Shown here one piece after another: positions 17,139-25,517 of a DNA stretch of 51,782 bases. The position numbers and the translations under genes were made by a program. The DNA is from Nitrospirota bacterium. Its GTDB lineage: Bacteria > Nitrospirota > Thermodesulfovibrionia > Thermodesulfovibrionales > JdFR-85. The stretch is from positions 1 to 51,782 of the forward strand of contig JAYWMQ010000053.1 of NCBI GenBank assembly GCA_035873375.1. The letters run 5' to 3'. A model generated the notes under the pieces. That model was not told the DNA's origin and made no database searches. It saw nothing but the letters and a program-made list of their open reading frames with translations. Position 1 is the first letter of the stretch, and each line of letters starts with the position of its first letter.

Positions 17139-18579
17139 CTGCTTCTCCTGACAGGCCCGCTATAAACCTCTCGATCTTTCTTTCAAAGGACGGTCTGTTC
17201 TTGCTTGCTGTGGCAAGCACTGTGACCGTACTGTGCCTGCCCTCGCTTCTGACCAGGACCCAAATCCTCCTGTGGCTCATGAAAAAGGCCATGTAAAGGC
17301 CCAGAGTCATTATACCACTTCCAAGATAGACCAGCCACACGCCGGGGTCCTTTCTGACCTGCAATCCCGTATATTGAACCCCCCAGTAGTCTACAAGCTC
17401 TACCATATTGCCGTCAGGGAGACGCCACGTTGCAGGAAAGCGCCTCAGTATCCACCCTGCATACTTTGCCTTGCCCCCCTCTGAAAATTCTATGTAGACG
17501 GCAGGGTTGTTCATCATATCCGAATACGTAAAGGTCTTCCCTGAATTATCCATGGCAAGGGCAGGACTGAAGTCCCTGATTGTGCCAACAATCTCTGTGC
17601 CTGGTATGACAAAGGACTCACCGGGCATCCTGTTAACGGTCACTGCCTTGCCACTGCTGCCCCTGATTTTCAGAATAAAATATCCCTGTGCATCGGGAAC
17701 CATTCCATAATTCGACTGGTAAAAAGTATACCCCCCATACCTTAGTGGAGAGTTAACCTCCACAACCTTTTTCAGGACCTCTTTTCCGTCCCTGATAACA
17801 GTAAGGCGGCTTCTGTAAACCTTCGGCATATCCGACATATCATAGAACTCAACATCAAAGTCATCACACCTGATGGCAAAGCCAAGCTTATGCTCGGTAT
17901 CATCCCTTGCATATGCAATATCAGAGATATAGCCCTCCTGAATGGGCAAATAACCCCTGAAGCCAAAGAATACTCCTATCACCGCACCCAGCATAATGAC
18001 GATGATGCTGAGGTGTGTTATATAGACACCGAGCCTTGAGTACCTACCCTTCTGTGAATAGAGCTGGTAACCTCCGTCCTCCATGGCACTCTCTTCAGCA
18101 TTGAACCCCAGGGATTTAAGCACCTGCACGAGTTTTTCCCTTATAGACGCGGGGGACCCCTTTAGCTGTACGTTCTTTCGTATGGGAACGGTCATGGCCA
18201 TCAGTGGAGAGAGCGGCTTCAGCGGTTCGCTGACGAGTTTCCATATTCGGGGAAGCCTGTCAAGAGAGCATATAATGAGGTTTGCTGAAAAGAGGGCAAG
18301 AAGGGCCACGAACCACCACGAACGGTACATATCCATAAAACCGAGGGTCTCGAAAACCCTGTATGCTGAAGGGGCAAGGGAGTCTCCGAAGAGCCGCTTC
18401 AGGAGTATCAGGTTCTTTTCAGGCTCTCCTCCCTGCTCAATAACAGTACCAACTATGGAAGAGAGGGCTATAAGGAAAAAGAGCACGACAGCAAGCTTTA
18501 TCGATGCAAATAAATCCCATATCCGGTCAACAAAGCTCTTTTTCCGTTCTGTCATCTGCTCCTGCTCTCCTCTCAACAC
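17131..18579 (-). CDS. resB: Cytochrome c biogenesis protein ResB
   Basis: ResB (CcsA/Ccs1 partner) forms the periplasmic heme-handling synthase with CcsB. The 482-aa chain has a cytoplasmic start, membrane segments near residues 30-50, 80-100 and 170-195, a long periplasmic domain (QEGYISDIAYARDD, YGGYTFYQSNYG) and a last helix near 415-435 (VYLGSGIMTLGLYMAFF). This layout is normal for the family. The ATG is followed at once by basic residues, as expected for the inside-positive end. Confidence 0.94.
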   Translation of the reverse strand: MLRGEQEQMTERKKSFVDRIWDLFASIKLAVVLFFLIALSSIVGTVIEQGGEPEKNLILLKRLFGDSLAPSAYRVFETLGFMDMYRSWWFVALLALFSANLIICSLDRLPRIWKLVSEPLKPLSPLMAMTVPIRKNVQLKGSPASIREKLVQVLKSLGFNAEESAMEDGGYQLYSQKGRYSRLGVYITHLSIIVIMLGAVIGVFFGFRGYLPIQEGYISDIAYARDDTEHKLGFAIRCDDFDVEFYDMSDMPKVYRSRLTVIRDGKEVLKKVVEVNSPLRYGGYTFYQSNYGMVPDAQGYFILKIRGSSGKAVTVNRMPGESFVIPGTEIVGTIRDFSPALAMDNSGKTFTYSDMMNNPAVYIEFSEGGKAKYAGWILRRFPATWRLPDGNMVELVDYWGVQYTGLQVRKDPGVWLVYLGSGIMTLGLYMAFFMSHRRIWVLVRSEGRHSTVTVLATASKNRPSFERKIERFIAGLSGEADG

Positions 18580-18971
18580 GCCTACTTAATACTAATATTT
18601 TCCATAAACTTCTAACAAGTAAGCCCCGTTCGTCAAAATCAACCACTTAAGAGCTTGCTGCCAAGCCCTTGTTTTGTCTCCCTGAACTTGATCCTTGTCA
18701 TGCTGAACTTGATTCAGTATCTCTCCGTTTCCGTATTCATTTGTAAGGGTAATAATTAAAGGTTAATAATAACAGGAAACAGGAAAAGGAACACACCCCT
18801 TAATCCCCTCTTGATAGAGGGGAAAATCCTTGACGATACCGGCCTCACCAGGATAAACAAAACGAGATAATGGGTGGGAAACAAGTCTAACTCCCCTCTA
18901 AAAAGAGGGGGCAGGGGTGTGTAAAAAGCATGGAAGTGGATAAAGGGCAGAAGAGAGGTTTTGCCGGCAGA
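18580..18971. other. Repeat-bearing noncoding gap
   Basis: No gene was seen. The gap holds the dispersed sequence GTCATGCTGAACTTGATTCA at 18697-18716, a frequent intergenic repeat in Nitrospirae and Deltaproteobacteria, and the MITE-like element at 18791-18922. The resB promoter should lie near 18590-18640 but no clear match was found. Confidence 0.6.
18791..18922. repeat. 132-bp MITE-like element with nested hairpins
   Basis: Perfect 10-bp terminal inverted repeats ACACACCCCT (18791-18800) and AGGGGTGTGT (18913-18922) enclose two sub-terminal hairpins of the form CCCCTCT...AGAGGGG. It has no coding capacity. The form matches miniature palindromic elements spread by transposases encoded elsewhere in a genome. 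Confidence 0.7.
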
Positions 18972-19226
18972 TCATACCTCTATCTTCCCGCCATGGAATT
19001 GCCCCATCAATGCCGCAAAAACAAAAATGGGAACGTATCGGAACTCAAGATGTGAAAACACCCGAAGAAGAAATATAGCAGGAATGGGGATATGTATATA
19101 CATAAACCACTTGAAGGAGAACTTCCTTGATCTCACCCTGAGGGAACCAAAGGGAAGATTAATCAGATAGGTAAACAGAAAGAGCCCTATTACAAGTGCC
19201 ACCTTTGATTGTGATAATATATCCAT
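18972..19226 (-). CDS. Small conserved membrane protein
   Basis: An 84-aa protein with three predicted membrane stretches (VALVIGLFLFTYLINLPFG, WFMYIHIPIPAIFLLRVF, YVPIFVFAALMGQF). The LINLPFG-x-LR-x-R-x-R and K-W-F-x-Y-I-H-I-P-I-P patterns recur in uncharacterised small membrane proteins of anaerobes. No function is known. It follows zapA closely on the same strand. Confidence 0.7.
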   Translation of the reverse strand: MDILSQSKVALVIGLFLFTYLINLPFGSLRVRSRKFSFKWFMYIHIPIPAIFLLRVFSHLEFRYVPIFVFAALMGQFHGGKIEV

Positions 19227-19295
19227 AATCAGCAGTGTCCAAAACAGTATAAAAAGTGTACTGACTGACTTGCCATCGCCTGCAGCCTGAAAATA

Positions 19296-19562
19296 TCAGT
19301 CAAAAAGCCTCACCAGTTGTTCAGTCTTCTTCTCTATGCCCTTTGTCAGGTCTTCCTGTTCCTTCCTGTATCTGTAAAGCTCGTCAGCTATATCCAGTGC
19401 TGCCAGTATTGCAGCCTTAAGAGGTACGGTGTTTGGCCCTTTATCGTAAATCTCCCTGATTCTTTCGTCAACGAACCGGGCAAGTTCCTGGATATGCTCA
19501 TCAGAAGCGTCACCCTTAATCCTGTATCGTTGCCCCAGTATGTTTACCTCAACACTGCCCAT
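19296..19562 (-). CDS. zapA: Cell division protein ZapA
   Basis: ZapA bundles FtsZ filaments at the division ring. This 88-aa protein has the N-terminal VEVNILGQRYRIKGDASDEHI, the VDERIREI helix and a C-terminal coiled coil (ALDIADELYRYRKEQEDLTKGI). Length and order are standard. The upstream coiled-coil gene is probably co-transcribed. Confidence 0.93.
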   Translation of the reverse strand: MGSVEVNILGQRYRIKGDASDEHIQELARFVDERIREIYDKGPNTVPLKAAILAALDIADELYRYRKEQEDLTKGIEKKTEQLVRLFD

Positions 19563-19571
19563 TTCCCCTCA

Positions 19572-19790
19572 CTACAGCTCTATGCTTTCCAGTTCGCTGA
19601 GCAACTCCTCGATCTGTCCCTTTACAGACGTTTTTTCCGTTCTGAGACTCTCGATCTCCACATTCTTTTCATTCAGCAACGCTTCGAGTTCTCTCACTTT
19701 GTTCTCAAGAGATATCTTCTCTTCTCTCAAAACCCTTACCTTCTCAATAGCCGATACTATCTTCTCGTCAAGATTCCTCAAAGTCTCCAA
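19572..19790 (-). CDS. Small coiled-coil protein upstream of zapA (ZapB-like)
   Basis: Nearly the whole protein is one predicted coiled coil with heptad leucines and many E/K residues (LEALLNEKNVEIESLRTEK). I chose a TTG start because AAGGGGG lies 8 nt upstream, giving 72 aa; ATG starts at 19829 and 19865 would add 13 or 25 residues that lack coiled-coil character. Such genes commonly precede zapA and are called ZapB-like, but sequence alone does not prove the role. Confidence 0.7.
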   Translation of the reverse strand: METLRNLDEKIVSAIEKVRVLREEKISLENKVRELEALLNEKNVEIESLRTEKTSVKGQIEELLSELESIEL

Positions 19791-19883
19791 TCTGCATACC
19801 CCCTTATCGTCATTAAATAAAGAATTCATTCGAGGCACTGCCTCCGTGTAACGTTTTAAACACATTAAATTAAAATACGTAAC

Positions 19884-19909
19884 AGTTCAGCTATTTTCAG
19901 ACAGGATTA
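19884..19909. repeat. Dispersed 26-nt repeat, copy 1
   Basis: The 26 bases beginning AGTTCAGCTATTTTCAG recur at 40815-40840 with one mismatch. Both copies lie in intergenic DNA, and GGATA-containing sequence follows each. Confidence 0.65.
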
Positions 19910-20042
19910 ACAGGATACCCTTAAAATCCCGTCTAAAACTCTTTCCAAATACCGTTTATCCTGTCAAACTTTTCACTGGTGCACTGCTCCTAAAATACCA
20001 AAAATCACATGGAGATTTCCACCCTGCCTGATAAACAAGGTG

Positions 20043-20597
20043 TCATGATTCGGTTTTTCTGTTCAATTTCCGCTCCCCAGCCTCCCTTTTAAGCCATCCG
20101 GCTATCACCCTCTTCATTGCCTTTGCATTATAACCATGCCAGCGCTTACGCTCTTTCCTGTCAGATAACAGGGCATCCTTGAACCGCTTGAACGAACCGG
20201 CGCCGTCAAGGGCGCTCCGGAGGGAGTCCCTCAACTCCGGGTCTGCCACTGTATCTATAAAGCTATTCATTACATTAAACGCCTCCTCAGCGCTCCTCTC
20301 AGGTATACGGAGATACCTCTCCTCATCCATCAATACTGAGAGTGCAATATCCAGGGCATCCTCAGATGAATCAGGAAGTTCTGCATCAAGATTCACCTCG
20401 CTGTCAAAGACTACATCTTTTTCATAATCCGGTGAGGTCTTGCCGTATAGTGTCATCAATGCCTCGTTTAAGTCGCCAACTGAAAGGACAACCACCTTGA
20501 AGGTCTCTAAATCGAGAAAATAGTCGAACCAGTCCCTCTTTACGTCCTCCATAGCCTTCTGAATTTCATTATAATTTACCGGGATATTCTTGTTCAT
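20043..20597 (-). CDS. UPF0158 family protein
   Basis: The 184-aa acidic protein matches the UPF0158 pattern: an I-x-x-A-M-E-D start, FYFLDLETFKVV-like segment (here WFDYFLDLETFKVV), R-Y-L-R-I-P, and an F-x-R-F-K-D-A-L end followed by a W-x-x-Y-N motif. Family function is unknown. I chose the ATG at 20597; a longer open frame to 20837 has unconserved sequence and overlaps the divergent SEC-C gene. Confidence 0.75.
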   Translation of the reverse strand: MNKNIPVNYNEIQKAMEDVKRDWFDYFLDLETFKVVVLSVGDLNEALMTLYGKTSPDYEKDVVFDSEVNLDAELPDSSEDALDIALSVLMDEERYLRIPERSAEEAFNVMNSFIDTVADPELRDSLRSALDGAGSFKRFKDALLSDRKERKRWHGYNAKAMKRVIAGWLKREAGERKLNRKTES

Positions 20598-20717
20598 GGG
20601 AAAACACGGCCCTTTTCTGTTAACATAGATTGTTGAAATAATAAAGTATATCTCAGACCAGGATTTTCTGCATTTTCTATTATAATAAATTATAAACATA
20701 CCGGAGGAATTAGTAAG

Positions 20718-20897
20718 ATGGGCATCATAGAAAAGGTTGCTTCTTTCTTTGACCAAAAAACTGAAGAGCCCGTGCCGAGACTTGGAAGAAATGATATCTG
20801 CTGGTGCGGGAGCGGAAAAAAATACAAGAGGTGTCATCTTGAAAAAGATGACAAAAAAAGGGCCGGACAGAGGACTGCAGCATGCAAAACATCCTGA
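20718..20897 (+). CDS. SEC-C motif zinc-binding protein
   Basis: A 59-aa peptide ending in a SEC-C motif: RNDICWCGSGKKYKRCH supplies the C-x-C-x(8)-C-H zinc ligands found at the end of SecA. Stand-alone SEC-C peptides are common and thought to bind zinc and perhaps ribosomes or SecB-like partners; its own role is unknown. GGAGG lies 10 nt before the ATG. It is divergently oriented to the UPF0158 gene. Confidence 0.85.
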   Translation: MGIIEKVASFFDQKTEEPVPRLGRNDICWCGSGKKYKRCHLEKDDKKRAGQRTAACKTS

Positions 20898-20938
20898 CAG
20901 AGCAAGACAGGGTGAGTATCACCTGCAGGTAGGGATAT

Positions 20939-21562
20939 ATGGGAGAAAAAACAGTTTTTCAGCCACTCAGCAGCAAGGACAGGAGGTCTGTAATACTTTA
21001 CAGGACAGGCATAGTCCTGTCTGCAATACTCCTTGTCCTTGGAGCCTTTCTCTTCATCAGGGACTATGCAGGCGGGGACTGGCAGAAGCCGGGTTCATCC
21101 CTGCGGGGATATGGTGTCACTTTCTACATACTCGCACTCTATCTTGCAGTTGGCATGAGCGTCTTTTTCATCCACCTTTACATTGCAAAGTTCAGGAAAT
21201 TCCTTAAGAGACTGTATTACGTCTCGCTTGCTGCTCTGCTTATCCCCCTCGTTGCAGGCAATGGCGATATAGGTTCCGTGATCTTCGGCACCGGCTACGG
21301 CCCCCTATTCCTGCTACCCCTTTCCGGATGTCTTGGTTTTATTACGGCAAAAGAAGCATTCTGCTTCAGGCTGAACGAGGGCTACCTCCTGGCCATCATC
21401 ATGCCGATATATATCCTGCTCCTCTCTGTAAGAGTCATGAGCCCCCGGGGGGCTGCTTTCGGGCTTATTCTGATAGCCGGACTTATGGTGCTCTTTACAA
21501 TAAGAAAGGTCCCGATGCCCATGCACTTTGATATAGGTGACAAGTCTGCATATGAGCCATAG
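20939..21562 (+). CDS. Integral membrane protein, DUF2301-like
   Basis: The 207-aa protein has about six membrane helices (from ILLVLGAFLFI to AFGLILIAGLMVLF). The loop FITAKEAFCFRLNEGY between them matches the T-[AG]-K-E-A-F-C-F signature of DUF2301. No function is known. It lies 41 bp after the SEC-C gene. Confidence 0.65.
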   Translation: MGEKTVFQPLSSKDRRSVILYRTGIVLSAILLVLGAFLFIRDYAGGDWQKPGSSLRGYGVTFYILALYLAVGMSVFFIHLYIAKFRKFLKRLYYVSLAALLIPLVAGNGDIGSVIFGTGYGPLFLLPLSGCLGFITAKEAFCFRLNEGYLLAIIMPIYILLLSVRVMSPRGAAFGLILIAGLMVLFTIRKVPMPMHFDIGDKSAYEP

Positions 21563-21640
21563 AACGCCTGGAGGCCCGATATCCGGGTACAGGGTGCATC
21601 TTGTTTTAATAACTATGGTAAAAAATGCTATAATTTACAG

Positions 21641-22387
21641 ATGGAAAATCTAAACCTTAAAGGCATCATCCCTGAAGTTTCAGACAGGATAACCCCTTTT
21701 GTAGAGGATATCATGAAGGGAGACTCCAACAATCTGCACTCTTTTCATATTGTCGGCAGTGCCCTCACCCCTGATTTCAACAAAAAGACCTCTGATATCA
21801 ATTCAGTGGTTGTTCTTAAAGAGATGAATCTCGGGTTTGTCAAATTCCTGGCGCCATTGGGCAAGAAATACAGGAAAAAAGGTGTAGCAGCGCCATTGAT
21901 TATGACCCCGGAATATATAAAAACATCCCTTGATGTCTTTCCCATAGAGTTTTTCAACTTCAAACTGATACACCACACGGTCTTTGGTGACGACATACTG
22001 GCAGGACTGGAGATTGAAGACAAGGACATCAGGCTTCAGTGCGAAAGGGAGATAAAGACAAAACTCATCTGGCTGAGACAGGGGTATATCTCCTCTCTTG
22101 GAGACAAAACGCTCCTCAGAGAGAAACTTTCAGAGTCAATTACAGGGTACATCCCCCTCTTCAGGGCGATTATTCATCTGCTCGGCAAGGAGCCTCCTGT
22201 CAGGAGTCATGATGTGGTGGTTACACTTCAGGAAATGACATCCATTGAAACAGGCATATTTGAAAAGATGCTGCTGCTTAAAAGGAACGAACTCACCCTC
22301 TCCATGGATGAACTGACTGCCTTCTTTGAAGAATACTACGCTGGCACAGAGAGGATAGGCAAGATTATCAATGACCTCCATACGTAG
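21641..22387 (+). CDS. Nucleotidyltransferase-like protein
   Basis: The 248-aa protein has the start of a nucleotidyltransferase fold: FHIVGSALTPDFNKKTSDINSV, with GS at residues 39-40 and D52 in the D-x-D position. The second aspartate is Asn54, so the metal site may be degraded. The C-terminal half is helical. The 3' end overlaps the following TPM gene by 17 bp. Activity on nucleotides is uncertain. Confidence 0.6.
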   Translation: MENLNLKGIIPEVSDRITPFVEDIMKGDSNNLHSFHIVGSALTPDFNKKTSDINSVVVLKEMNLGFVKFLAPLGKKYRKKGVAAPLIMTPEYIKTSLDVFPIEFFNFKLIHHTVFGDDILAGLEIEDKDIRLQCEREIKTKLIWLRQGYISSLGDKTLLREKLSESITGYIPLFRAIIHLLGKEPPVRSHDVVVTLQEMTSIETGIFEKMLLLKRNELTLSMDELTAFFEEYYAGTERIGKIINDLHT

Positions 22388-23126
22388 AAGCATAGTCCTG
22401 TCCCTCATCACGCTGCTCTGTCTGACCTCAGTCTCCTGGGCATCCACGCCAAAACCTCCGGCAACGCCACGAAACTATGTGGTTGACCTTGCAGGCATTA
22501 TCAGGGATGACGTGGAGAGAAAGATGGATAACTATCTCAGGGAGCTCGAGCAGAAGACTACAGCCCAGATGATTGTACTGACTGTCCAGAGCCTTGACGG
22601 AGAGAGCATTGACGGCTTTTCCCTCAGGATAGCGGAAAAATGGAAACTCGGACAGAAGGACAAGGACAACGGTGTCCTCTTCACCGTTGCATCCAAGGAC
22701 AGGAAATACCGCTTTGAGATCGGATACGGACTCGAGGGCATACTGCCGGACAGCCTTGTGGGCTCCATCGGCAGGCAATACTTAGTCCCGTATTTCAGAA
22801 AAGGGGATTATTCTACAGGCATATATGCCGCTGTTGTTGCAGTGGCCCAGGAGATCGCAGGCAGCAAGGGCGTTACGATAACAGGAATGCCCACGGTCAG
22901 GGTTTCAGGTAACAGGGCCGGCAAGAAGATGGGTCTGCCCGGTATAATACTGACTGCCGTCTTTCTTATCTTTGCCGTCATACTCTTTATAAAAAACCCC
23001 AGGCTCTTTCTGCTCCTCCTTCTTTTTTCAGGTGGTGGCCGCAGAGGGGGATGGTCAGGCGGAGGGGGTTTTGGCGGCGGCGGTGGCGGCGGCTTTGGCG
23101 GTGGCGGGGCCTCGGGGGGATGGTAG
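22371..23126 (+). CDS. TPM-domain protein (YgcG family) with Gly-rich tail
   Basis: A 251-aa protein with a signal peptide (SIVLSLITLLCLTSVSWA), then a TPM domain (NYVVDLAGII, QMIVLTVQSL, KDNGVLFTV, RFEIGYGLEGILPD), a membrane helix (LTAVFLIFAVILFI) and a C-terminal glycine/serine-rich tail. TPM proteins are envelope proteins of uncertain function that pair with LemA, which is the next gene here. Confidence 0.9.
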   Translation: MTSIRRSIVLSLITLLCLTSVSWASTPKPPATPRNYVVDLAGIIRDDVERKMDNYLRELEQKTTAQMIVLTVQSLDGESIDGFSLRIAEKWKLGQKDKDNGVLFTVASKDRKYRFEIGYGLEGILPDSLVGSIGRQYLVPYFRKGDYSTGIYAAVVAVAQEIAGSKGVTITGMPTVRVSGNRAGKKMGLPGIILTAVFLIFAVILFIKNPRLFLLLLLFSGGGRRGGWSGGGGFGGGGGGGFGGGGASGGW

Positions 23127-23154
23127 CGATTGACGATTGGCGATTGACGATTGA
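23127..23154. repeat. Tandem 14-bp repeat before lemA
   Basis: CGATTGACGATTGG at 23127-23140 is followed at once by CGATTGACGATTGA. A looser set of TTTACTAT repeats continues to about 23189, just before the lemA Shine-Dalgarno (AGGAGG). Confidence 0.7.
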
Positions 23155-23202
23155 TTATTTACTATATACTATTGAAGATTTACTATTTACAGGAGGTTGT
23201 AG

Positions 23203-23778
23203 ATGAATAAGGGATTAAAGATATTTCTGATAGTACTTACAATCTTTCTGCTCTCTGCATCAGCTGTTGTTGGTTGGGGGATTGCACAGTACAACAGGGT
23301 GATTACCATGGATGAACAGGTCACGGCACAGTGGGCCCAGGTTGAAAATCAGCTCAAGAGGCGGTATGACCTGATCCCCAATCTCATTGAGACAGTGAAG
23401 GGATATGCAAAACACGAAAAGGAGCTCTTCGAGAATATAGCAGAGGCGAGAACCAAGTATTTTCAGGCCAAGACCGTTGGACAGAAGATTCAGGCCTCCC
23501 GCGGGCTTGAAGGTGCACTTTCAAGGTTACTCCTTCTCAAAGAGAGCTATCCGCAACTGAAGGCCAATGAGTCCTTCCTTAAGTTGCAGGACAGTCTTGA
23601 AGGAACGGAGAACAGGATTGCTGTTGAGAGGAAACGTTACAATGACGCTGTCCGTGCCCTTAATACATACAGGCGGACTGTATTTGGAAGGTTCTTTGCC
23701 TCTCTGGCAGGAGTGGGCGAGGCACAGTATTATGAGGTTCCCACTGCCCAGAAGGAGACACCCAAGGTAAAGTTCTGA
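23203..23778 (+). CDS. lemA: LemA family protein
   Basis: The 191-aa protein has an N-terminal membrane anchor (IFLIVLTIFLLSASAVVGW) and a four-helix LemA domain with WAQVENQLKRRYDLIPNLIE and KGYAKHEKELFENI. The final YNDAVRALNTYRRTVFGR helix is typical. The role is unknown, but LemA-TPM pairs are conserved. Its stop overlaps the mqnD start (TGATG). Confidence 0.95.
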   Translation: MNKGLKIFLIVLTIFLLSASAVVGWGIAQYNRVITMDEQVTAQWAQVENQLKRRYDLIPNLIETVKGYAKHEKELFENIAEARTKYFQAKTVGQKIQASRGLEGALSRLLLLKESYPQLKANESFLKLQDSLEGTENRIAVERKRYNDAVRALNTYRRTVFGRFFASLAGVGEAQYYEVPTAQKETPKVKF

Positions 23779-24614
23779 TGAGTCAGGAGGTGTCGCTCGG
23801 TTTTTCGACATGCCCCAATGATACGTTTATCTTCCACCCCATAGTCCACGGGAAGATAGATACAGGAGAGATTGTCTTCAGGGAGAGGCTCGGGGATGTG
23901 GAGGAACTCAACCAGATGGCCCTGAGGGGAGAGCTTGACGTAACAAAGGTCTCCTGCCATGCGCTTGGCCATCTGCTTAAAGACTATTGTCTCCTGCGTT
24001 CAGGGGGTGCCCTTGGGAAGGGATGTGGTCCCCTCGTGGTTGCCCGGGAAAAGATAGGGATAGAGGAGCTTAAGGGCAAAAGGATAGCCATACCGGGAAG
24101 ACTGACAACCGCCTTCCTGCTGCTCTGCCTCTACGACCCTGAATTTGAAGGTCACGCGATACCCATGCCTTTTCATCGCATTATGGAGAGTGTCAAGACC
24201 GGAGAAGCCGATGCCGGGCTCATAATCCATGAGGGACGGTTTACCTATCCCATGTATGGATTGACAGAGGTAATGGATTTAGGGAAGTGGTGGGAGGAGG
24301 GAACAGGTCTGCCCATCCCCCTTGGAGGGATTGTTGCCAGGAGGAGTCTCGGCAAGGAGATGACAGGAAGGATTGAACGCCTCATTTCAGAGGGAATAAA
24401 ATACTCCAGGTCTCATCCGGAGGAGCCGGTGAAATACATCAGGCTGCATGCACAGGAGATGTCCGACAGGGTAATAAGGCAACACATTGAACTCTACGTC
24501 AATGAGTTCAGTACAGATGTCGGGGAAGAAGGTCAAAAGGCGGTTGAGACCCTCATTGTCAAGGCCCGAAAGAAAGGGCTCCTGCCTGAAACAACCATAC
24601 CTGTGTTCTGTTAA
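23778..24614 (+). CDS. mqnD: 1,4-dihydroxy-6-naphthoate synthase MqnD
   Basis: MqnD converts cyclic de-hypoxanthine futalosine to 1,4-dihydroxy-6-naphthoate, a step of the futalosine route to menaquinone. The 278-aa periplasmic-binding-like fold protein has the signature GFSTCPNDTFIFHP at the start and GELDVTKVSCHALGHL, RIAIPGRLTTAFLL and AGLIIHEGRFTY later. It implies menaquinone-based respiration. MqnA/MqnC are not in the window. Confidence 0.92.
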   Translation: MSQEVSLGFSTCPNDTFIFHPIVHGKIDTGEIVFRERLGDVEELNQMALRGELDVTKVSCHALGHLLKDYCLLRSGGALGKGCGPLVVAREKIGIEELKGKRIAIPGRLTTAFLLLCLYDPEFEGHAIPMPFHRIMESVKTGEADAGLIIHEGRFTYPMYGLTEVMDLGKWWEEGTGLPIPLGGIVARRSLGKEMTGRIERLISEGIKYSRSHPEEPVKYIRLHAQEMSDRVIRQHIELYVNEFSTDVGEEGQKAVETLIVKARKKGLLPETTIPVFC

Positions 24615-24617
24615 TCC

Positions 24618-25154
24618 ATGTGGTTTCAGGAAGCAGAAAGGCTATTTATACTCCCTGTAGCCAAGATACAGTGGTGGCTCCTGAGTGAGGTCAAGGAGGA
24701 GCTCGGGGAAGTCTTTGGCAAGGAAACCATTATAGCAGACGAGATGCCCCCCCCTGTTGAGGTATTAAACAGGGACAGGGGCCAGATCTACTCAACAGGT
24801 TTAATCGAGGCTATTGCGAACAGGTGCTATAATGGAATGGTTCTGGGAATAATAGATTTCGACCTTTTTGTACCAAGCCTCAATTTTGTCTTTGGCGAGG
24901 CAGACCCCGCAGAGGGGGTTGCCGTAGTATCGATTACAAGGCTGAAAGAGGAGTTCTACGGCAGGGGGGCTGATCAAGGGCTGCTGCTGCAAAGGACACT
25001 AAAAGAGGCAATCCATGAAATGGGCCATCTCTACAGTCTCAAGCACTGCCCCGACCCGCGATGTGTAATGCATTTTTCCAACTCTATCGAAGAAACCGAC
25101 AGAAAATCAAAGGAATTCTGTCCTGTTTGCATCAAGATTTTGAGGAATCTTTGA
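24618..25154 (+). CDS. amzA: Archaemetzincin family zinc metalloprotease
   Basis: The 178-aa protein has the metzincin motif HEMGHLYSLKHC (residues 133-144), with downstream C149 and the C168-x-x-C171 pair, giving the two zinc sites of archaemetzincins. A conserved methionine (CVM) provides the Met-turn. Family members are aminopeptidase-like; bacterial copies are uncommon and scattered. It starts 3 bp after mqnD. Confidence 0.9.
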   Translation: MWFQEAERLFILPVAKIQWWLLSEVKEELGEVFGKETIIADEMPPPVEVLNRDRGQIYSTGLIEAIANRCYNGMVLGIIDFDLFVPSLNFVFGEADPAEGVAVVSITRLKEEFYGRGADQGLLLQRTLKEAIHEMGHLYSLKHCPDPRCVMHFSNSIEETDRKSKEFCPVCIKILRNL

Positions 25155-25184
25155 AGTTTTTTTAATTTTTTTTAAAAAAAACCA

Positions 25185-25213
25185 TTGCTTTTTCTTCCGG
25201 ATTTTTATATAAT
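25185..25213 (+). promoter_or_regulatory. Strong sigma-70-type promoter for candidate sRNA
   Basis: TTGCTT (25185-25190), 17-bp spacer, TATAAT (25208-25213). The start is predicted near 25220. No gene follows for 300 bp, but a terminator lies about 90 bp downstream. Confidence 0.7.
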
Positions 25214-25219
25214 GGTAAA

Positions 25220-25310
25220 CATACCTACCAGACCCTTTCTCCGCCCCCTCGAGATTGGGTCAAACCCCCGGCCCCCATCTCTTCCCTCCGAGATGGGGGC
25301 CACTTTATTT
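25220..25310 (+). ncRNA. Candidate small RNA with two C-rich hairpin loops
   Basis: The stretch follows a near-perfect promoter and ends at a strong intrinsic terminator. Hairpin 1 pairs GACCC (25231-25235) with GGGTC (25257-25261), with an inner TCTC/GAGA stem and a CGCCCCCTC loop. Hairpin 2 is the terminator, with loop TTCCCTCC. Both loops are complementary to purine-rich Shine-Dalgarno sequences (GGAGG, GGGGG). C-rich loops of this type mark regulatory RNAs that block ribosome binding in other bacteria. It is not a known family to my recognition. The reading is from promoter, structure and terminator only. Confidence 0.55.
25270..25310 (+). terminator. Intrinsic terminator, 12-bp perfect stem
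   Basis: GGCCCCCATCTC (25270-25281) pairs perfectly with GAGATGGGGGCC (25290-25301) over an 8-nt loop and is followed by ACTTTATTT. It could also end the upstream mqnD-amzA transcript. Confidence 0.75.
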
Positions 25311-25387
25311 AAGGTGCCATCCTGCAAGTAGCTGAATCAACACAGAGGTTTATATACGAACTCCGGGGTGCGGAATCCGGAATCCTT

Positions 25388-25414
25388 GTCTAACCCGGTC
25401 AACAAATGTTAGAC
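25388..25414. repeat. Short inverted repeat upstream of the PAP2 fusion gene
   Basis: GTCTAAC (25388-25394) and GTTAGAC (25408-25414) form a perfect 7-bp inverted repeat with a 13-nt gap, about 100 bp before the fusion gene start. It may be an operator. Confidence 0.4.
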
Positions 25415-25517
25415 TTGATGTTAATCAGAGGCCTTTCCCCTGCAAGAGAAAGCCGACTTTATAAATAAACCCCTCAGGACATATAATTATTCCGGAAATA
25501 AATAAGAGAAATACCCG

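Noticed and set aside
19227-19295. 6S RNA next to zapA
   Set aside because: 6S RNA often follows zapA, but the gap to the next gene is only 69 bp, too short for a ~180-nt RNA.
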